A stretch of 64,000 nt of DNA from JADJOY01 sp016713535 [NCBI: Deltaproteobacteria bacterium] (GCA_016713535.1 JADJOY010000001.1:538640-602639), one strand, 5' to 3'; counted from the stretch's first letter, positions 37,700 to 47,510 are shown. Translations and numbers: made by a program. The notes: generated by a model from the sequence alone, not told the origin.

Positions 37700-38880
37700 G
37701 GATCGTGATGGTGAACTCGGTGTCGTTCCTGCCGACGCAGGGGCGCTACCGATGGGTCTACGCGCAGGCCAAGAGCCTGGTCGACGCGGGACACGAGGTT
37801 CACATCCTCGCCTGGGATCGGCTGCTCGAGGCCCCCGAGCGCGAGGTCATCGACGGCATCCACGTCGAGCGCATCCGGGTCAAGGCGGGCTTCGGCCGCC
37901 TCACGCCGATCCGCACCGCGTTCCGGCTCCTGTGGTTCCACATCCGGCTGCTGGTCCGGCTGCTCGGGATCCACGCCGACGTGTTCCACACCTTCAACCC
38001 GGACGTGATCCCGCCGGTCGCGCTGGTGGCCCGGCTCACCCGCAAGCCGCACGTGATGGCGCTCATCGAGCCGCACTATTACTACAACTGGCCCGACCGC
38101 TATCGCCCGCTCATCAAGCTCCTCGACGGTGCCGAGCGGCACTTCGCGCTGCGCGCCAGCGCCGTGGTGGTCCACAACCTCTACCAGGTCAACAAGTTCA
38201 CCCAGATGGGTGTGCGGAACGTGGTGCACCTCGCCCAGGTGCCGGACCGGGCGCTCGCCGACGCGGAGCTGCCCGATCGCTCGAAGCGCACCGGGACCGT
38301 GGTGTTCGGGCGCATCGGCACGGTCTTCGGCGGCATCAACGGCATCGAGGAGCTCATCCCGGCCTTCAAGGCGGTCCTCGACACGGGACACGACGCCAAG
38401 CTCGTGATCGCGGGGCGCGTCTCGCCCGAGTTCGAGGAGGAGTTCAAGAAGCTGGTCGCGCCGCTCGGCGACAAGCTGGTGGTGACCGGCTCGTTCCACC
38501 CCAACGAGATCGCCAAGCAGTACGAGGGCGTCGACGTCTCCATCCAGCTCACGCCGCGGACGATCTTCTACCGCTACATCACGCCCACTAAGTTCACCGA
38601 CTCGCTGGCTCACGGCGTGCCGGTGATCTCGTCGGCGATCGGCGACGTGCCGTACCTGGCCGAGAAGACCGGCGCCGCGATCCTGGTCGACGAGACCAAC
38701 GTCGAGAGCATCCGCGACGGCATGACCCGGCTGATCGAGGACCGCGAGCTCAGGCTCCGGATGGGGAAGGCTGGGCTCGATCTGGTCCGAAACGAGTACT
38801 GCTGGGATCAGATGCAGCACCGGCTGTTCGCCCTCTACGACAGCCTCGACCCCAAGGCACGCGCCGCCCACGCGGCCTGA
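37696..38880 (+). CDS. Family 4 glycosyltransferase
   Basis: 394 residues, GT-B fold. It starts MRIVMVNSVSFLPTQGRYRW, has VFHTFNPDVIPPVALVARL, then VVFGRIGTVFGGINGIEELI and SIQLTPRTIFYRYITPTKF followed by DSLAHGVPVISSAIGDVPYL. Preceded by GGGAGG and coupled to the upstream gene through ATGA. It probably adds one sugar of the exopolysaccharide repeat; donor unknown. Confidence 0.86.
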   Translation: MRIVMVNSVSFLPTQGRYRWVYAQAKSLVDAGHEVHILAWDRLLEAPEREVIDGIHVERIRVKAGFGRLTPIRTAFRLLWFHIRLLVRLLGIHADVFHTFNPDVIPPVALVARLTRKPHVMALIEPHYYYNWPDRYRPLIKLLDGAERHFALRASAVVVHNLYQVNKFTQMGVRNVVHLAQVPDRALADAELPDRSKRTGTVVFGRIGTVFGGINGIEELIPAFKAVLDTGHDAKLVIAGRVSPEFEEEFKKLVAPLGDKLVVTGSFHPNEIAKQYEGVDVSIQLTPRTIFYRYITPTKFTDSLAHGVPVISSAIGDVPYLAEKTGAAILVDETNVESIRDGMTRLIEDRELRLRMGKAGLDLVRNEYCWDQMQHRLFALYDSLDPKARAAHAA

Positions 38881-39193
38881 CGCAACCGACCTGGCGCGTG
38901 GCCGATCTGCCGGCTGCCGGCCGCGTCGCCCTGCGCCCTGGAACCCGACGCTTCGTCGTCGGGCCGGCAGCCCGTGCCGGCGTTGCAGGGTTGACTGCGC
39001 CATTTCTCGAGCTTCCGTCTCTCCGGCGGAGAGAGGTAGAGTCGCGTCGCTGTCATCGCGGCAGCTCCGGCTGTGGGTTTCGGTTTCGAGCGAGATCGCT
39101 CGTCATCTCGTAACATTGCAGGATCGTTCGAACTCTTGGCCGGTGGTCGAGCCTGCGATCTTCGCGCAGCAACCGAGTGCCGGAGGGACACCC
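38881..39193 (+). other. Intergenic spacer with two small palindromes
   Basis: No gene is seen. It holds TCTCTCC-GGC-GGAGAGA (39018-39034) and CGAGCGA-GA-TCGCTCG (39087-39102), which could form short hairpins. TTGACT occurs upstream of the first palindrome but I see no matching -10. The ribosome site GGAGGG of the next gene lies at the right end. Confidence 0.4.
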
Positions 39194-40821
39194 GTGGTGC
39201 TTCCAACCTCGACGCTGGCGCCCCCGGGAGCACCGCCACGTACCGCCCACCTGCCCGGTTGGGCCGGCGAGTTTTTCCTGGTGGCAGGGCTGACCGCCGG
39301 GGCGCTCGCAATTCGCCTCCCGCACCTGATGCTCGTCCCCGGTTTTTCGGACGAGTACAAAGAGATGCTCGTGAGCTTCGAGGTGGCCCGAGGAGCGCGG
39401 TTCCCGCTGGTGAGCACGCAATGCTATCTCGGCAGCTTCTTCAACTACCTCCTGGGCGCGATCTTTCTTCTCTTCGGCCCGAGCTTCACCGCGGCGCGGA
39501 TGACCGTCACGGTGCTCGGCGCGCTCACCGTTCCGCTCGCCTACTGGCTCGGAAAGGAGACCGAGGACCGGCCGACTGGCGTCGCAACTGCCCTGCTCAT
39601 GCTCACCTCGTTCACCCACATCACCAACGGCCACATCGCCTGGGTGAATTGCACGACCCCCTTCTTCGCCACCGGTGCCTTTCTGCTCTTCACTCTTGCC
39701 CTGAAGCGGAGCAGCGGCCGGCTGCTCGTCGCCGCCGGGTTTTGCTACGGCCTCGCCCTGCAGACCCATCCCACCACGCTCCCGGCGGCACCCGCACTGG
39801 CGCTCGCGTTCTTGCATGCCGGATTGTTTCCCCGCTCGGCCGACCGGTCGACGCCGCTTCGGATCTGGTTGCGATCACCCTGGCCTTACGCGGCGTTGCT
39901 GGCCGCAGTCCTCGCCTATGGGAACGTGATCGCCTACAACGTGCTGCACCCCACGGCAGCGGGGAGATCTACCGGAAGGACGACGAGAATTTCGTGGCCG
40001 ACCGTAGCCTCGGTCCCTACCTCATGGGACTCGCGAGCTGGAGCACCCTCGAGCTGAGCATGCTGAGCAGTGAGGGCGACGCGCGAAGCCCATGGTGGGA
40101 GCAGGCGATACGCCCAAAGAACCTGCTCTGCCTGGCGCTCCTTGCGATCGGAACCGTCTCGGCCCTCCGGCGGGGGAAACACCTTCCCGTGTACCTGTTC
40201 GCCGCGACCACCCTGCTCTCCCCCCTCATCAACAACTACCACCGATATCCGATGGCCGCGCGCTATGGCGCGTTCGTGCACCCCGTGCTGTGCCTCCTGG
40301 TTGCCGCTCCGCTGGTTCGCGCCGGTCGTGCGGGGCGAGGTCCGTTCGCCTGGCGCTCCGGCGTCGCGTGGGGGGTCCTCGGGCTCCTCGTCCTCACCCC
40401 TACGATTCCCCTCGCGCGCAAGTACCGGGCCGCTACGGTGGGGAGGTCACCCAATCGGATCGTCCTCGCGCTTCACGAGACCATCCGGTCGAGCGTCGAG
40501 TCCGACCCGCAGATACGGGTATTCCTGGACTCCAACCTGGAGAATCTCAGGACCGGGTTCGGGGGACGGGTGTACGGCGCACTGGATTGCCTGCTGCAGT
40601 TCGACGGCATCCCTTTCCAGCGTCTGGACCGGTCGGCGAGAGCTCTCCGGGCCCCCTGGCGGGACGACCCAGGCCGCCCGGTGCTTCTGGTCCTCTTCGG
40701 GGACGACTCCCCACGGCTCGGCGCCAAAGCCCCGCCTGCCGTCGAGCTCGCTGCTCACCCCTGGCTCTACCCCGAGGGGACCATCCGCGTGATCGAGGTC
40801 CGGCCGCCCGCGACGGGCTGA
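39194..40821 (+). CDS. GT39-type membrane glycosyltransferase (ArnT/PMT-like), frameshifted
   Basis: GTG at 39194 follows GGAGGG by six bases. The N-terminal half has a membrane helix then the first periplasmic loop with FSDEYKEMLVSFEVARG (acidic DE where GT-C enzymes bind metal), and several helices (LLVAAGFCYGLALQTHPTTL). At the GCGGGG near 39955 one base is missing; the sense continues as GEIYRKDDENFVADRSLGPY with further helices and a soluble C-terminal domain. Restored length is about 542 residues. Likely uses a polyprenyl-phosphate sugar at the outer face of the inner membrane. Confidence 0.7.
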
Positions 40822-41020
40822 GACGCGGGGGGCGACCCCGTGTGCGCTAACCGGAAGTGGCCGGATCGGTGCTCATCGTCCGAGCACGACGACACCGCTT
40901 CGGTCTTTCCGGGGCCTTACCCCTGACGGGTGCTTCGCGCCGGCTCGCCGTGCTCGCTCCGTGTGCGGTGCCGCCGAGAAGAAGTCGCAGCGCGGCGCGA
41001 CGACACTCGAGAGCAGGAAA

Positions 41021-41731
41021 TCACCGGAACGCCCCGTACAGGGTGTGCGGATACCAGTGGCCTCGGTCGATTTTCGTGACGATCACTTCACGGGCCCCGG
41101 CTTCTTTCAGGATCCCCACCATCTCGACCTCGTCGGCGAAGGCGAAGCGGCTCGAGCCTTCCGTGATCTTCAGCACCCGGACCGCCAGGACTTCCTGGAA
41201 CCGGGCGATGTGGAACTTCCAGGCCGGGTGCAGGCTGTTTTCCTTCAGGACGAGTTTTCCACCCGGCCGCAGCTTCGCGAGCGAACGCGCGAGCAACGGG
41301 CGCCATTCATCCTTGGGGATCAGGTAGAGCACGTCGAGGATCGCCACTGCGTCGAAGTCCTCGTCCGGGAGGTCCTCGACTCGTACGCAGCGAAACTCGA
41401 CCTCGGACCTCCCCTGGATCGACTGCCGTGCGAATCCGATCTTCCCCTGAGCAGGGTCGATGCCGAGTACGCGGAGCCGTGGTCGCGAGACCGACGCCAG
41501 GTTCGAAAAGAGGCCGTGTCCGCACCCGATTTCGAGTAGGCGGCCCTCGGCCGGAAGGCGGGCGAGGAGCTTGGTCATGGGGCAGAGCAACCACCGGATC
41601 AGCACGTGCGCGCGCTCCGCGATCGGTGATCCACCGTAGAGCCGCAGCACGGCCGCCAGCAGCGCAAACCTTCCAGTGAGTATCCGCACGACGCTATCCA
41701 CCTTCCCGCCGGGCGGGGGCGTGGGGTGCAT
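41021..41731 (-). CDS. Class I SAM methyltransferase
   Basis: 236 residues from ATG 41731 (open frame to 41947; GTG 41701 also possible). Motif I LLEIGCGHGLFSNLAS, VLGIDPAQGKIGFARQS, FDAVAILDVLYLIPKDEW and LRPGGKLVLKEN are clear. It is on the minus strand inside an otherwise plus-strand locus and has a flanking spacer on each side, so it may be a later insertion. Substrate unknown. Confidence 0.8.
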   Translation of the reverse strand: MHPTPPPGGKVDSVVRILTGRFALLAAVLRLYGGSPIAERAHVLIRWLLCPMTKLLARLPAEGRLLEIGCGHGLFSNLASVSRPRLRVLGIDPAQGKIGFARQSIQGRSEVEFRCVRVEDLPDEDFDAVAILDVLYLIPKDEWRPLLARSLAKLRPGGKLVLKENSLHPAWKFHIARFQEVLAVRVLKITEGSSRFAFADEVEMVGILKEAGAREVIVTKIDRGHWYPHTLYGAFR

Positions 41732-42152
41732 TTCGGGCCGCGCAGTCTCGCACAAGGGTCCACCGCGAAACAGCGCGCCGAACCCGTGCCCGGCGCGCCG
41801 CGGGGACAGGGGTGAGCGCACCGATGCTTGCCAGGGTCGAGTCGCTGAGTCTATGAACCGACGTGCCGTCGATCCGGAAAGCGCTGGTCGGACCGCAGAT
41901 TCGGATCGGTTGACGGCTGCCTGGTCCGCACACACTCCCCCCACCATCCTCCGCGACCGGGCTCATTCTCCGCGTACCGGCGGGCCTTGTGCACGACATT
42001 CACTCCGAAAGCACGCGGGTTCAGCTCACCGTCGGGGAACCTGGGCGGACTGCGCCATCGTTCCCCCCCGGGCGGTGCGAGCTGACGATCGGTGAAGGGG
42101 GGGGCGCGGTCTTCATCGTCCCGATCCTGGCACGGGCTCGCGAGGTGAAGCC
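41732..42152. other. Divergent spacer, no gene recognised
   Basis: 421 bases between the minus-strand methyltransferase and the plus-strand fusion gene. Open frames here look like noise, with no family pattern, and I see no clear promoter or repeat. A run of eight G lies near 42097-42104, a likely place for base-count errors. Confidence 0.4.
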
Positions 42153-43793
42153 GTGACGCGGGAGGAAAAAGAGAACGGCCTGGCCGCCGAACCGGGCGAG
42201 CTCTTCGGCACCTTGATCGTGCCGGTCTACAACGCGGCGTCGTTCCTCTCGGTCACCTTGAGCACGGTGCGGCAGTGGCTTGCCGAACAACCGCTCCCCT
42301 GGGAGCTGGTCCTGGTCGACGACGCTTCCCAGGACGCGACCCCCGCCATCCTGACAGCCTTTGCCGAGGCCACCCCCGGCGAGCGCATTCGCATCGTGCG
42401 CTTCACGAGCAATCGCGGAAAGGGATTCGCGGTGCGCGTCGGGCTTCAGCTGGCGCGCGGGCGGTACGCGGTGTTCACCGATTGCGATCGCGCCTATCCC
42501 ATGTCGAACGTTGCCAGCATCGTCGCGCGCCTGGAAGCGGGCGCAGACGCGGCCATTGCCTGTCGGGTGGACGAAGCGAGCACCTATCTCATCCGGCCGG
42601 GGTTCTTCTCCTATCTCTTCACGCGGCACCTGCTGGGCCGGTGGTTCAACTGGATCTGCAGGATGGTGACGGTCCCGCGGATTCGTGACACGCAGGCCGG
42701 GCTCAAGGGCTTCCGGACCGAGGTCGTCAAGCCGGTGCTGGCCCGTCTTCGGCTCGACGGGTTTTCATTCGACGTCGAGCTGCTGCGGGCCTTGATCGAT
42801 TGCGGTGCGCGCATCGACGAGGTCCCGGTCTCGTTTCGCTATGACAGCGAGCCGACCACGGTTCGCTTCGCGCTCGATTCGATCCGGATGGCACGCGACC
42901 TCGTTCGGGTTCGTCTCCGATCGCGTCGGGGACACTATCGAGTGCCTTCCCGGACCCGCCGTCTGGTCATTCACGCGGACGACTACGGCCTGTCGCCCGG
43001 GGTCAATCGGGCGATCGAAGAAGCGCTCGAGTCGGGAGCCGTGACCAGCAGCTCGATCATGCTCGGGGAAGCCGCGGCGCACTCGGCGATCGCTTGGGCG
43101 GCGGGCCATCCGCAGTTCGACTTCGGTGTTCATCTGAATCTCACCCAGGGACGCCCGGTCCTGCCCCCGGACCAGGTCCCCTCGCTGGTGGATTCTCACG
43201 GCTGCTTCTGGCGGCTCGGTGCGTTCATCCTGCGCAGCTCGACCGGACGGGTTCGCCTGCGCGAGGTCGAGCTCGAGTGGCGCGCTCAGATCGGCGTGCT
43301 CCGGGCTGCGGGACTCGCGATCAGCCACCTCGACAGCCACCAGCACGTGCACCTCTTGCCCTGGGTGTTCCGAAAGGTCGCGGCGCGGCTGGCGGCGGAA
43401 GAAGGGCTGGTGATCCGCGCAATGCGGCGTCCGATCGTCGTGGGGAGGTTGCGCCCGGATGCCAGGGGTCTCGCGCTGGCAGCGGCCTCCCTTCTGAGCG
43501 TCGGCCGGCGCCATCGCTCGCTCGTGGCCGCGGATGCCAGCGGTGTGGCCACCCAACAGCGCGACCGCCTCGACGATCTGAAGGCCTTTCTCGTCCAGAC
43601 CGCCAACAGCGAGATCTGCGAGTTGACCGTTCACCCCGGGATCGTGGACGACGACCTGATCCGCTCGGGCGATGCCTACCGCACGCAACGGGAGGAAGAG
43701 CGGGCGCTGCTCGCCGCGGCGGAAACCCAGGCTTGGTTCCGGCTGAACGACTTCGAGCTCACCAGCTTTCGAGCTCTGTCGCGCACCAGGTGA
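42153..43793 (+). CDS. GT2 glycosyltransferase fused to ChbG/YdjC-type carbohydrate deacetylase
   Basis: 546 residues in one frame. Residues 1-260 are a DPM1-like GT2: TLIVPVYNAASFLSVTLSTV, LVLVDDASQDATPAIL, YAVFTDCDRAYPMSN and RDTQAGLKGFRTEVV. Residues 270-530 are a YdjC/ChbG/HpnK-like domain: RLVIHADDYGLSPGVNRAIE with the metal-binding Asp pair, FDFGVHLNLTQGRPVL, ISHLDSHQHVHLLPWVF with the metal-binding histidines, and ELTVHPGIVDDD. Both halves look catalytically complete. This predicts transfer of an N-acetylated sugar followed by deacetylation, comparable to HpnI/HpnK acting in sequence (inference). GTG start at 42153. Confidence 0.85.
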   Translation: MTREEKENGLAAEPGELFGTLIVPVYNAASFLSVTLSTVRQWLAEQPLPWELVLVDDASQDATPAILTAFAEATPGERIRIVRFTSNRGKGFAVRVGLQLARGRYAVFTDCDRAYPMSNVASIVARLEAGADAAIACRVDEASTYLIRPGFFSYLFTRHLLGRWFNWICRMVTVPRIRDTQAGLKGFRTEVVKPVLARLRLDGFSFDVELLRALIDCGARIDEVPVSFRYDSEPTTVRFALDSIRMARDLVRVRLRSRRGHYRVPSRTRRLVIHADDYGLSPGVNRAIEEALESGAVTSSSIMLGEAAAHSAIAWAAGHPQFDFGVHLNLTQGRPVLPPDQVPSLVDSHGCFWRLGAFILRSSTGRVRLREVELEWRAQIGVLRAAGLAISHLDSHQHVHLLPWVFRKVAARLAAEEGLVIRAMRRPIVVGRLRPDARGLALAAASLLSVGRRHRSLVAADASGVATQQRDRLDDLKAFLVQTANSEICELTVHPGIVDDDLIRSGDAYRTQREEERALLAAAETQAWFRLNDFELTSFRALSRTR

Positions 43794-44017
43794 GACGGGT
43801 TCCGTAACCCGCGATCCGATCCGCACCTGCGCGGGAACGCTGGTGTGGATGCCGGCGAACGATTCCGGGTACGAAAGCCACGGACCGCTCGCGTTGATGC
43901 TGCGCACGACCGAGTCCTCGGGCACGGATGGGCACCGTCCGGGACGGTGCGGGTCTTGGCCCTAGCGCCGGCGTCGAGGAGATGCTGTCACCGGCGGGGA
44001 CCGAGGTCATCCCGGGC

Positions 44018-44300
44018 AAGAGCACCCCGCGCCGCGTGGTGACCTCGCTGCCGGTGGACCGCATCGCCACACGGGCGCTCTACGAAGAGCCGTGCCGTGC
44101 TCGCGGCGACATGTAGAACCGCATCCAGGAGCAGCACCGGGGGTTGGTCGCGGACCGCACGAGCACGGCGACGATGCGCGCGAACCGGTTGCGGCCGTGG
44201 TTCTCGTCGATCGCGAGGGTGCTGATGAACGAGATGCGACGCGTGGCGCTTCGCGGCACCGAGCTGGCGAGTGCGTCGTTGGTTGGACGTCGCTCTCGGC
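44018..44300 (+). pseudogene. Remnant of IS1380-family transposase (C-terminal end)
   Basis: One frame reads TPRRVVTSLP, then ALYEEPCRARGDM, a TAG stop (44114-44116), then NRIQEQHRGLVADRTSTATM and RANRLRPWFSSIARVLMNEM. This matches the C-terminal block of IS1380-type transposases, where the stop position is normally Glu (GEMENRIKEQ). The upstream catalytic part is missing and I see no terminal inverted repeats, so this is a dead fragment. The 224 bases before it contain no gene. It shows past insertion within the polysaccharide locus. Confidence 0.7.
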
Positions 44301-44421
44301 GCTGTGCGAGACTGACCGCCGACCTGCAATCCGCCCTTGCGGTGCGCTCACCGGTTACGGTGGGCCGGGGGCACCGCTACCGGCCGCCGCCCCAGGCGGC
44401 CCAGGCGCCCGGAGGACCCAC

Positions 44422-45435
44422 GTGGACGTCGTGAATCTGGATACCTCGATGGCGAGCAGCCACGGCTCCGCCGTCGTGTCGCTCCTCGAGCCGCCGCTGC
44501 CGAGCCAGATCCAGCTCGAGCCGACGACGGTGTGCAACCTCGACTGCATCATGTGTCCCATCAACTCGCTGCAGCGGGACAAGAACATGATGACGCTCGA
44601 CGAGTTCAAGGACCTCGTCGGACGGTTCCCGAAGCTCGAGCGGATCACGATGCACGGCATCGGCGAGCCGCTGATGAACCGCGACTTCTTCCAGATGGTG
44701 GAGCACGCGAAGTCGAAGGGGATCCGGGTCTACTTCAACAACAACATGACCTACATGACCGAGGCCAACGCGCGGAACCTGTTGAGCCTCGAGGTCGACG
44801 AGATCCGCACCAGCCTCGACACCCCGTACAAGGACGAGTACGCGCGCATCCGTCCGGCGCGCAACCAGCGCACCAACTTCTTCGACGAGGTCGTCGAGAA
44901 CGTCCGCACGCTGGTCCGGGTGCGAAACGAGCTGGGCTCCAAGACCAAGATCAAGCTGGTCGGCGTGTGCATGGACGAGACCATCCGTCAGATGCCCGAT
45001 CTCACCCGCCTCGGCGTCGAGCTCGGCGTCGACGAGATCATGATCCAGAACATGCAGCTCTGGAGCGGCAAGGACGAGTTCCGCGAGGATCGCGAGGGCA
45101 AGGTCGTCGCCGACCAGGTGATGTCCGAGGTCTACGAGGAGTGCCGCGACATCGCCACCGGCAAGGTGCCCCTCAAGATGTGGCATCCGGGCGTCAGCCA
45201 CGGCTGCAACTGGGCCGAGACGTCCTGCTACGTGACCGTCGACGGCTACGTCACCCCGTGCTGCAACTGCCCCGACCCGAAGGTCAAGAACTTCGGCAAC
45301 CTGAACGAGAAGAGCCTGGAAGAGATCTGGTACGGCGAGGACTACAAGGAGTTCCGCCGCCAGCTCGCCTCGCCCGACATCCCCGAGATCTGCGACGGTT
45401 GCGTGATCTACGGCGGACGCTTCAAGGAATACTGA
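44422..45435 (+). CDS. Radical SAM/SPASM protein
   Basis: 337 residues. Cluster motif CNLDCIMC in PTTVCNLDCIMCPINSLQRD, then MHGIGEPLMNRDFFQMV. The C-terminus has cysteines in VSHGCNWAET, VTPCCNCPDP and ICDGCVIYGG, a SPASM-type auxiliary cluster region. GTG at 44422 follows GGAGGA by five bases. Related to the radical SAM protein at 26421-27539 but distinct. No precursor peptide is seen; it is followed by a sugar nucleotidyltransferase gene, so a role in sugar or lipid-carrier modification is more likely. Confidence 0.8.
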   Translation: MDVVNLDTSMASSHGSAVVSLLEPPLPSQIQLEPTTVCNLDCIMCPINSLQRDKNMMTLDEFKDLVGRFPKLERITMHGIGEPLMNRDFFQMVEHAKSKGIRVYFNNNMTYMTEANARNLLSLEVDEIRTSLDTPYKDEYARIRPARNQRTNFFDEVVENVRTLVRVRNELGSKTKIKLVGVCMDETIRQMPDLTRLGVELGVDEIMIQNMQLWSGKDEFREDREGKVVADQVMSEVYEECRDIATGKVPLKMWHPGVSHGCNWAETSCYVTVDGYVTPCCNCPDPKVKNFGNLNEKSLEEIWYGEDYKEFRRQLASPDIPEICDGCVIYGGRFKEY

Positions 45436-45579
45436 CGCCCGCCCGGACACCGCCCGCCAGCCTTGTCGGCTGCGCGGCCGCTGTAGTACAAACTCGCCTT
45501 TCCGCCGTGCAGGTCGGCGGAGGGCCGGGCGCCGCCGCGCGCCGGGTCGAACCCATCCAGCCGCGAGGGATCCGCCCCC

Positions 45580-46320
45580 ATGAAGAGCCTGCCGCTGGTC
45601 GTGCCCGCCGCTGGCCGGGGAACGCGCGCCCTTCCGTACACGATGGAGCACCCCAAGGCGCTCCTCGAGGTGGACGGCAAGACGCTCCTCGGTCAGGTCC
45701 TCGACCTCGGTGAGAGCATCGGGGTCGAGCGCGCGTTCATCATCGTCGGCTTCCAGGCCGACGAGATCCGCAAGCGCTTCGGCACGCGCTATCGCTCGAT
45801 GAGCCTCACCTACGTCGAGCAGACCGAGCAGCTCGGGCTGGTCCACGCGATCAGCCAGCTCGAGAAGCACCTGTCGGAAGACTTCATGATGATGCTGTGT
45901 GACGAGATCTACTTCGACACCCGGCACCATGAGGTCATGCCCCACTTCCGCAGCATCAACCCCGACGTGCTGTGCTGCGTGATGAACGGCACCGTCGAGG
46001 AGATCCAGAAGAACTACAGCGTCGAGTTCGAGGGTCAGCGGATCACCAAGCTGATCGAGAAGCCCACCACCGAGCAGATCACCAACCCGTTCATGGGGAC
46101 GGGCACCGTGCTCTTCCACCCCAGCGTGTTCGAGTACATCGAGCGCACGCCGGTGAATCCCAAGCGCAACCAGAAAGAGCTCGCCGACCTGCTCAACGTG
46201 ATGATCCAGGCCGGGCGCAACATCAGCCTCTTCGACATCGGCGGCTCGTACGTCAACGTCAACTACGCCGACGACTACGAGCGCCTCACCCACAAGGTCG
46301 AAGAGCACGCCGCGCGTTGA
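45580..46320 (+). CDS. Sugar nucleotidyltransferase (GalU/RfbA-like fold)
   Basis: 246 residues, NTP_transferase fold. VVPAAGRGTRALPYTMEHPK carries the pyrophosphorylase signature with the conserved Lys, MMMLCDEIYFD is the metal-site region, KLIEKPTTE and GTGTVLFHPSV follow, and it ends SYVNVNYADDYERL. It makes an NDP-sugar or related activated alcohol; the nucleotide and sugar cannot be told. Separated from the radical SAM gene by 144 bases. Confidence 0.82.
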   Translation: MKSLPLVVPAAGRGTRALPYTMEHPKALLEVDGKTLLGQVLDLGESIGVERAFIIVGFQADEIRKRFGTRYRSMSLTYVEQTEQLGLVHAISQLEKHLSEDFMMMLCDEIYFDTRHHEVMPHFRSINPDVLCCVMNGTVEEIQKNYSVEFEGQRITKLIEKPTTEQITNPFMGTGTVLFHPSVFEYIERTPVNPKRNQKELADLLNVMIQAGRNISLFDIGGSYVNVNYADDYERLTHKVEEHAAR

Positions 46321-46706
46321 CTACTCGGGGGGGCTGTTCCATCCCCCCGCCCCGCCGAGAGCGCGGGCTCGGCGGGGCCCCCCCCCCCAAGGCGCTTCGC
46401 TTCGCTCGCGGCGTCGCGCTGCGACGCGCCGGGTGCCGAGTCCACTCGTGGCGCGAGGCGGCCGAGTGGTCCTGCGCTCGAGCACGATCCAGCCCCCGCC
46501 CGCCGGAGGGTCGCGCGCCGCGCGACCGCCGATACGCGCTGGCGTTGCGTCGCCGGACAGGCCGATCGCCGTACGCAGGCGCACTTCGAGGCGCTTCGCT
46601 GCGGTCACGGACGCCCCGGTGAACCGGGCGACGGGGGATGGAACCCCCGTCGCTACGGGCTTTCGTAGCGCGGGGGGCTCCGTCCCCCCGCGGCGCGCGG
46701 GTCCGC
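46321..46706. repeat. Hairpin-rich convergent spacer
   Basis: No gene. Left end: CCCCGCCGAG, 8-base loop, CTCGGCGGGG (46350-46377). Right end: three hairpins in a row, each with a 6-base loop: GCGACGGGGG/CCCCCGTCGC (46628-46653), CGCTACG/CGTAGCG (46651-46670), GCGGGGGG/CCCCCCGC (46670-46691). The string GGGGGATGGAAC at the right recurs inverted at the left end (GTTCCATCCCCC, 46337-46348), so the spacer is bounded by inverted copies. A short direct repeat GGCGCTTCGC occurs at 46391 and 46590. It lies between convergent genes and may terminate both, or be a small palindromic repeat element. Confidence 0.6.
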
Positions 46707-47510
46707 TCAGCGCGGCGGCACCGGTGACGCGATCCCCAGCACCTCGCGGTAGTAGCGATCGAGGTCGTCGAGCGAGGCGAGATCCCCTTTCGCCTGGTAC
46801 CCGACGACGCGCCGTGCTTCCTCGAGGATGTGGTGCGCTCGCGGCAGCTCCAGCGCCCCTTGCGACCCGTAGACGACCCGATTCCAGTCGGTCGCGGCGG
46901 GCGTGACCGGCGTCGCGCGCATCGGGTGGTCGAAGAGCCGGAACGACACCAAGAGGCCGAGCATCACCCGCAGCGTCTCGTGCGGGTTCATGAGGATCAG
47001 CGCGTCGCGCCAGCCTCGTTCACGCGCGAGCCGCACGAAATCGTCGCCCTCGGTGCGGGTGTGGGCGCCCTCTCCGGGGACGAGCACGAGCGCCTCGCGA
47101 GGGACGCCGAGCGCCTCTAGCGCGCGGCCCCACACCGTGCAGCCCTGGTAGGTGGTGGTCTCGGGTCCGCGGTCGGCACCGGTGCCCGGGATCGCGATCC
47201 GCCGCGCCAGCCCCGATCGATGCAGGTCGGCCGCGAGGCTCAGCAATCCCTCGTTCGCGGTCGGTTCGTCCTCCCAGTTGCCCGGGCAGCGGCTGAACAC
47301 GAACGCCACAGGTTGGGGCGCCGTCGGGCGCGGCCAGGGGCGCAGGTGCCAGGGGGCGAGGATGCGCTCGAGATCGATCAAGGCAGGCTCCGCGACGCCG
47401 AAACATATGGGCCGGCGCCGCTCGCGGGCAACGAGCCGCGGGGCGTTGGCGCCGCTGGGCGCGGTCGCCGCAGGGCGGCCCACGGCCGTCCATGGAAAAT
47501 CTTCCGTCAT
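46707..47510 (-). CDS. DUF218/YdcF-like protein
   Basis: About 267 residues. PVAFVFSRCPGNWEDEPTAN opens the domain, then IAIPGTGADRGPETTTYQG, LVLVPGEGAHTRTEGDDFVR and DALILMNPHETLRVML, the spacing seen in DUF218 (YdcF/SanA/ElyC) proteins. Family members are linked to envelope integrity and glycan carrier metabolism, but the biochemistry is uncertain. No membrane segment is seen. ATG at 47510 is preferred; GTG at 47519 is in frame. It is divergent from the regulator gene at 47628. Confidence 0.65.
   Translation of the reverse strand: MTEDFPWTAVGRPAATAPSGANAPRLVARERRRPICFGVAEPALIDLERILAPWHLRPWPRPTAPQPVAFVFSRCPGNWEDEPTANEGLLSLAADLHRSGLARRIAIPGTGADRGPETTTYQGCTVWGRALEALGVPREALVLVPGEGAHTRTEGDDFVRLARERGWRDALILMNPHETLRVMLGLLVSFRLFDHPMRATPVTPAATDWNRVVYGSQGALELPRAHHILEEARRVVGYQAKGDLASLDDLDRYYREVLGIASPVPPR

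Noticed and set aside
39116-39193. TTG start for the GT39-type gene
   Set aside because: No ribosome site; GTG at 39194 has GGAGGG at the right distance and begins nearer the first membrane helix.
22669-44116. Reassignment of TAG to a sense codon
   Set aside because: Only two internal TAG codons are seen, one of them in a dead transposase; frameshifts and a TAA also interrupt genes, so base errors or decay explain them better.
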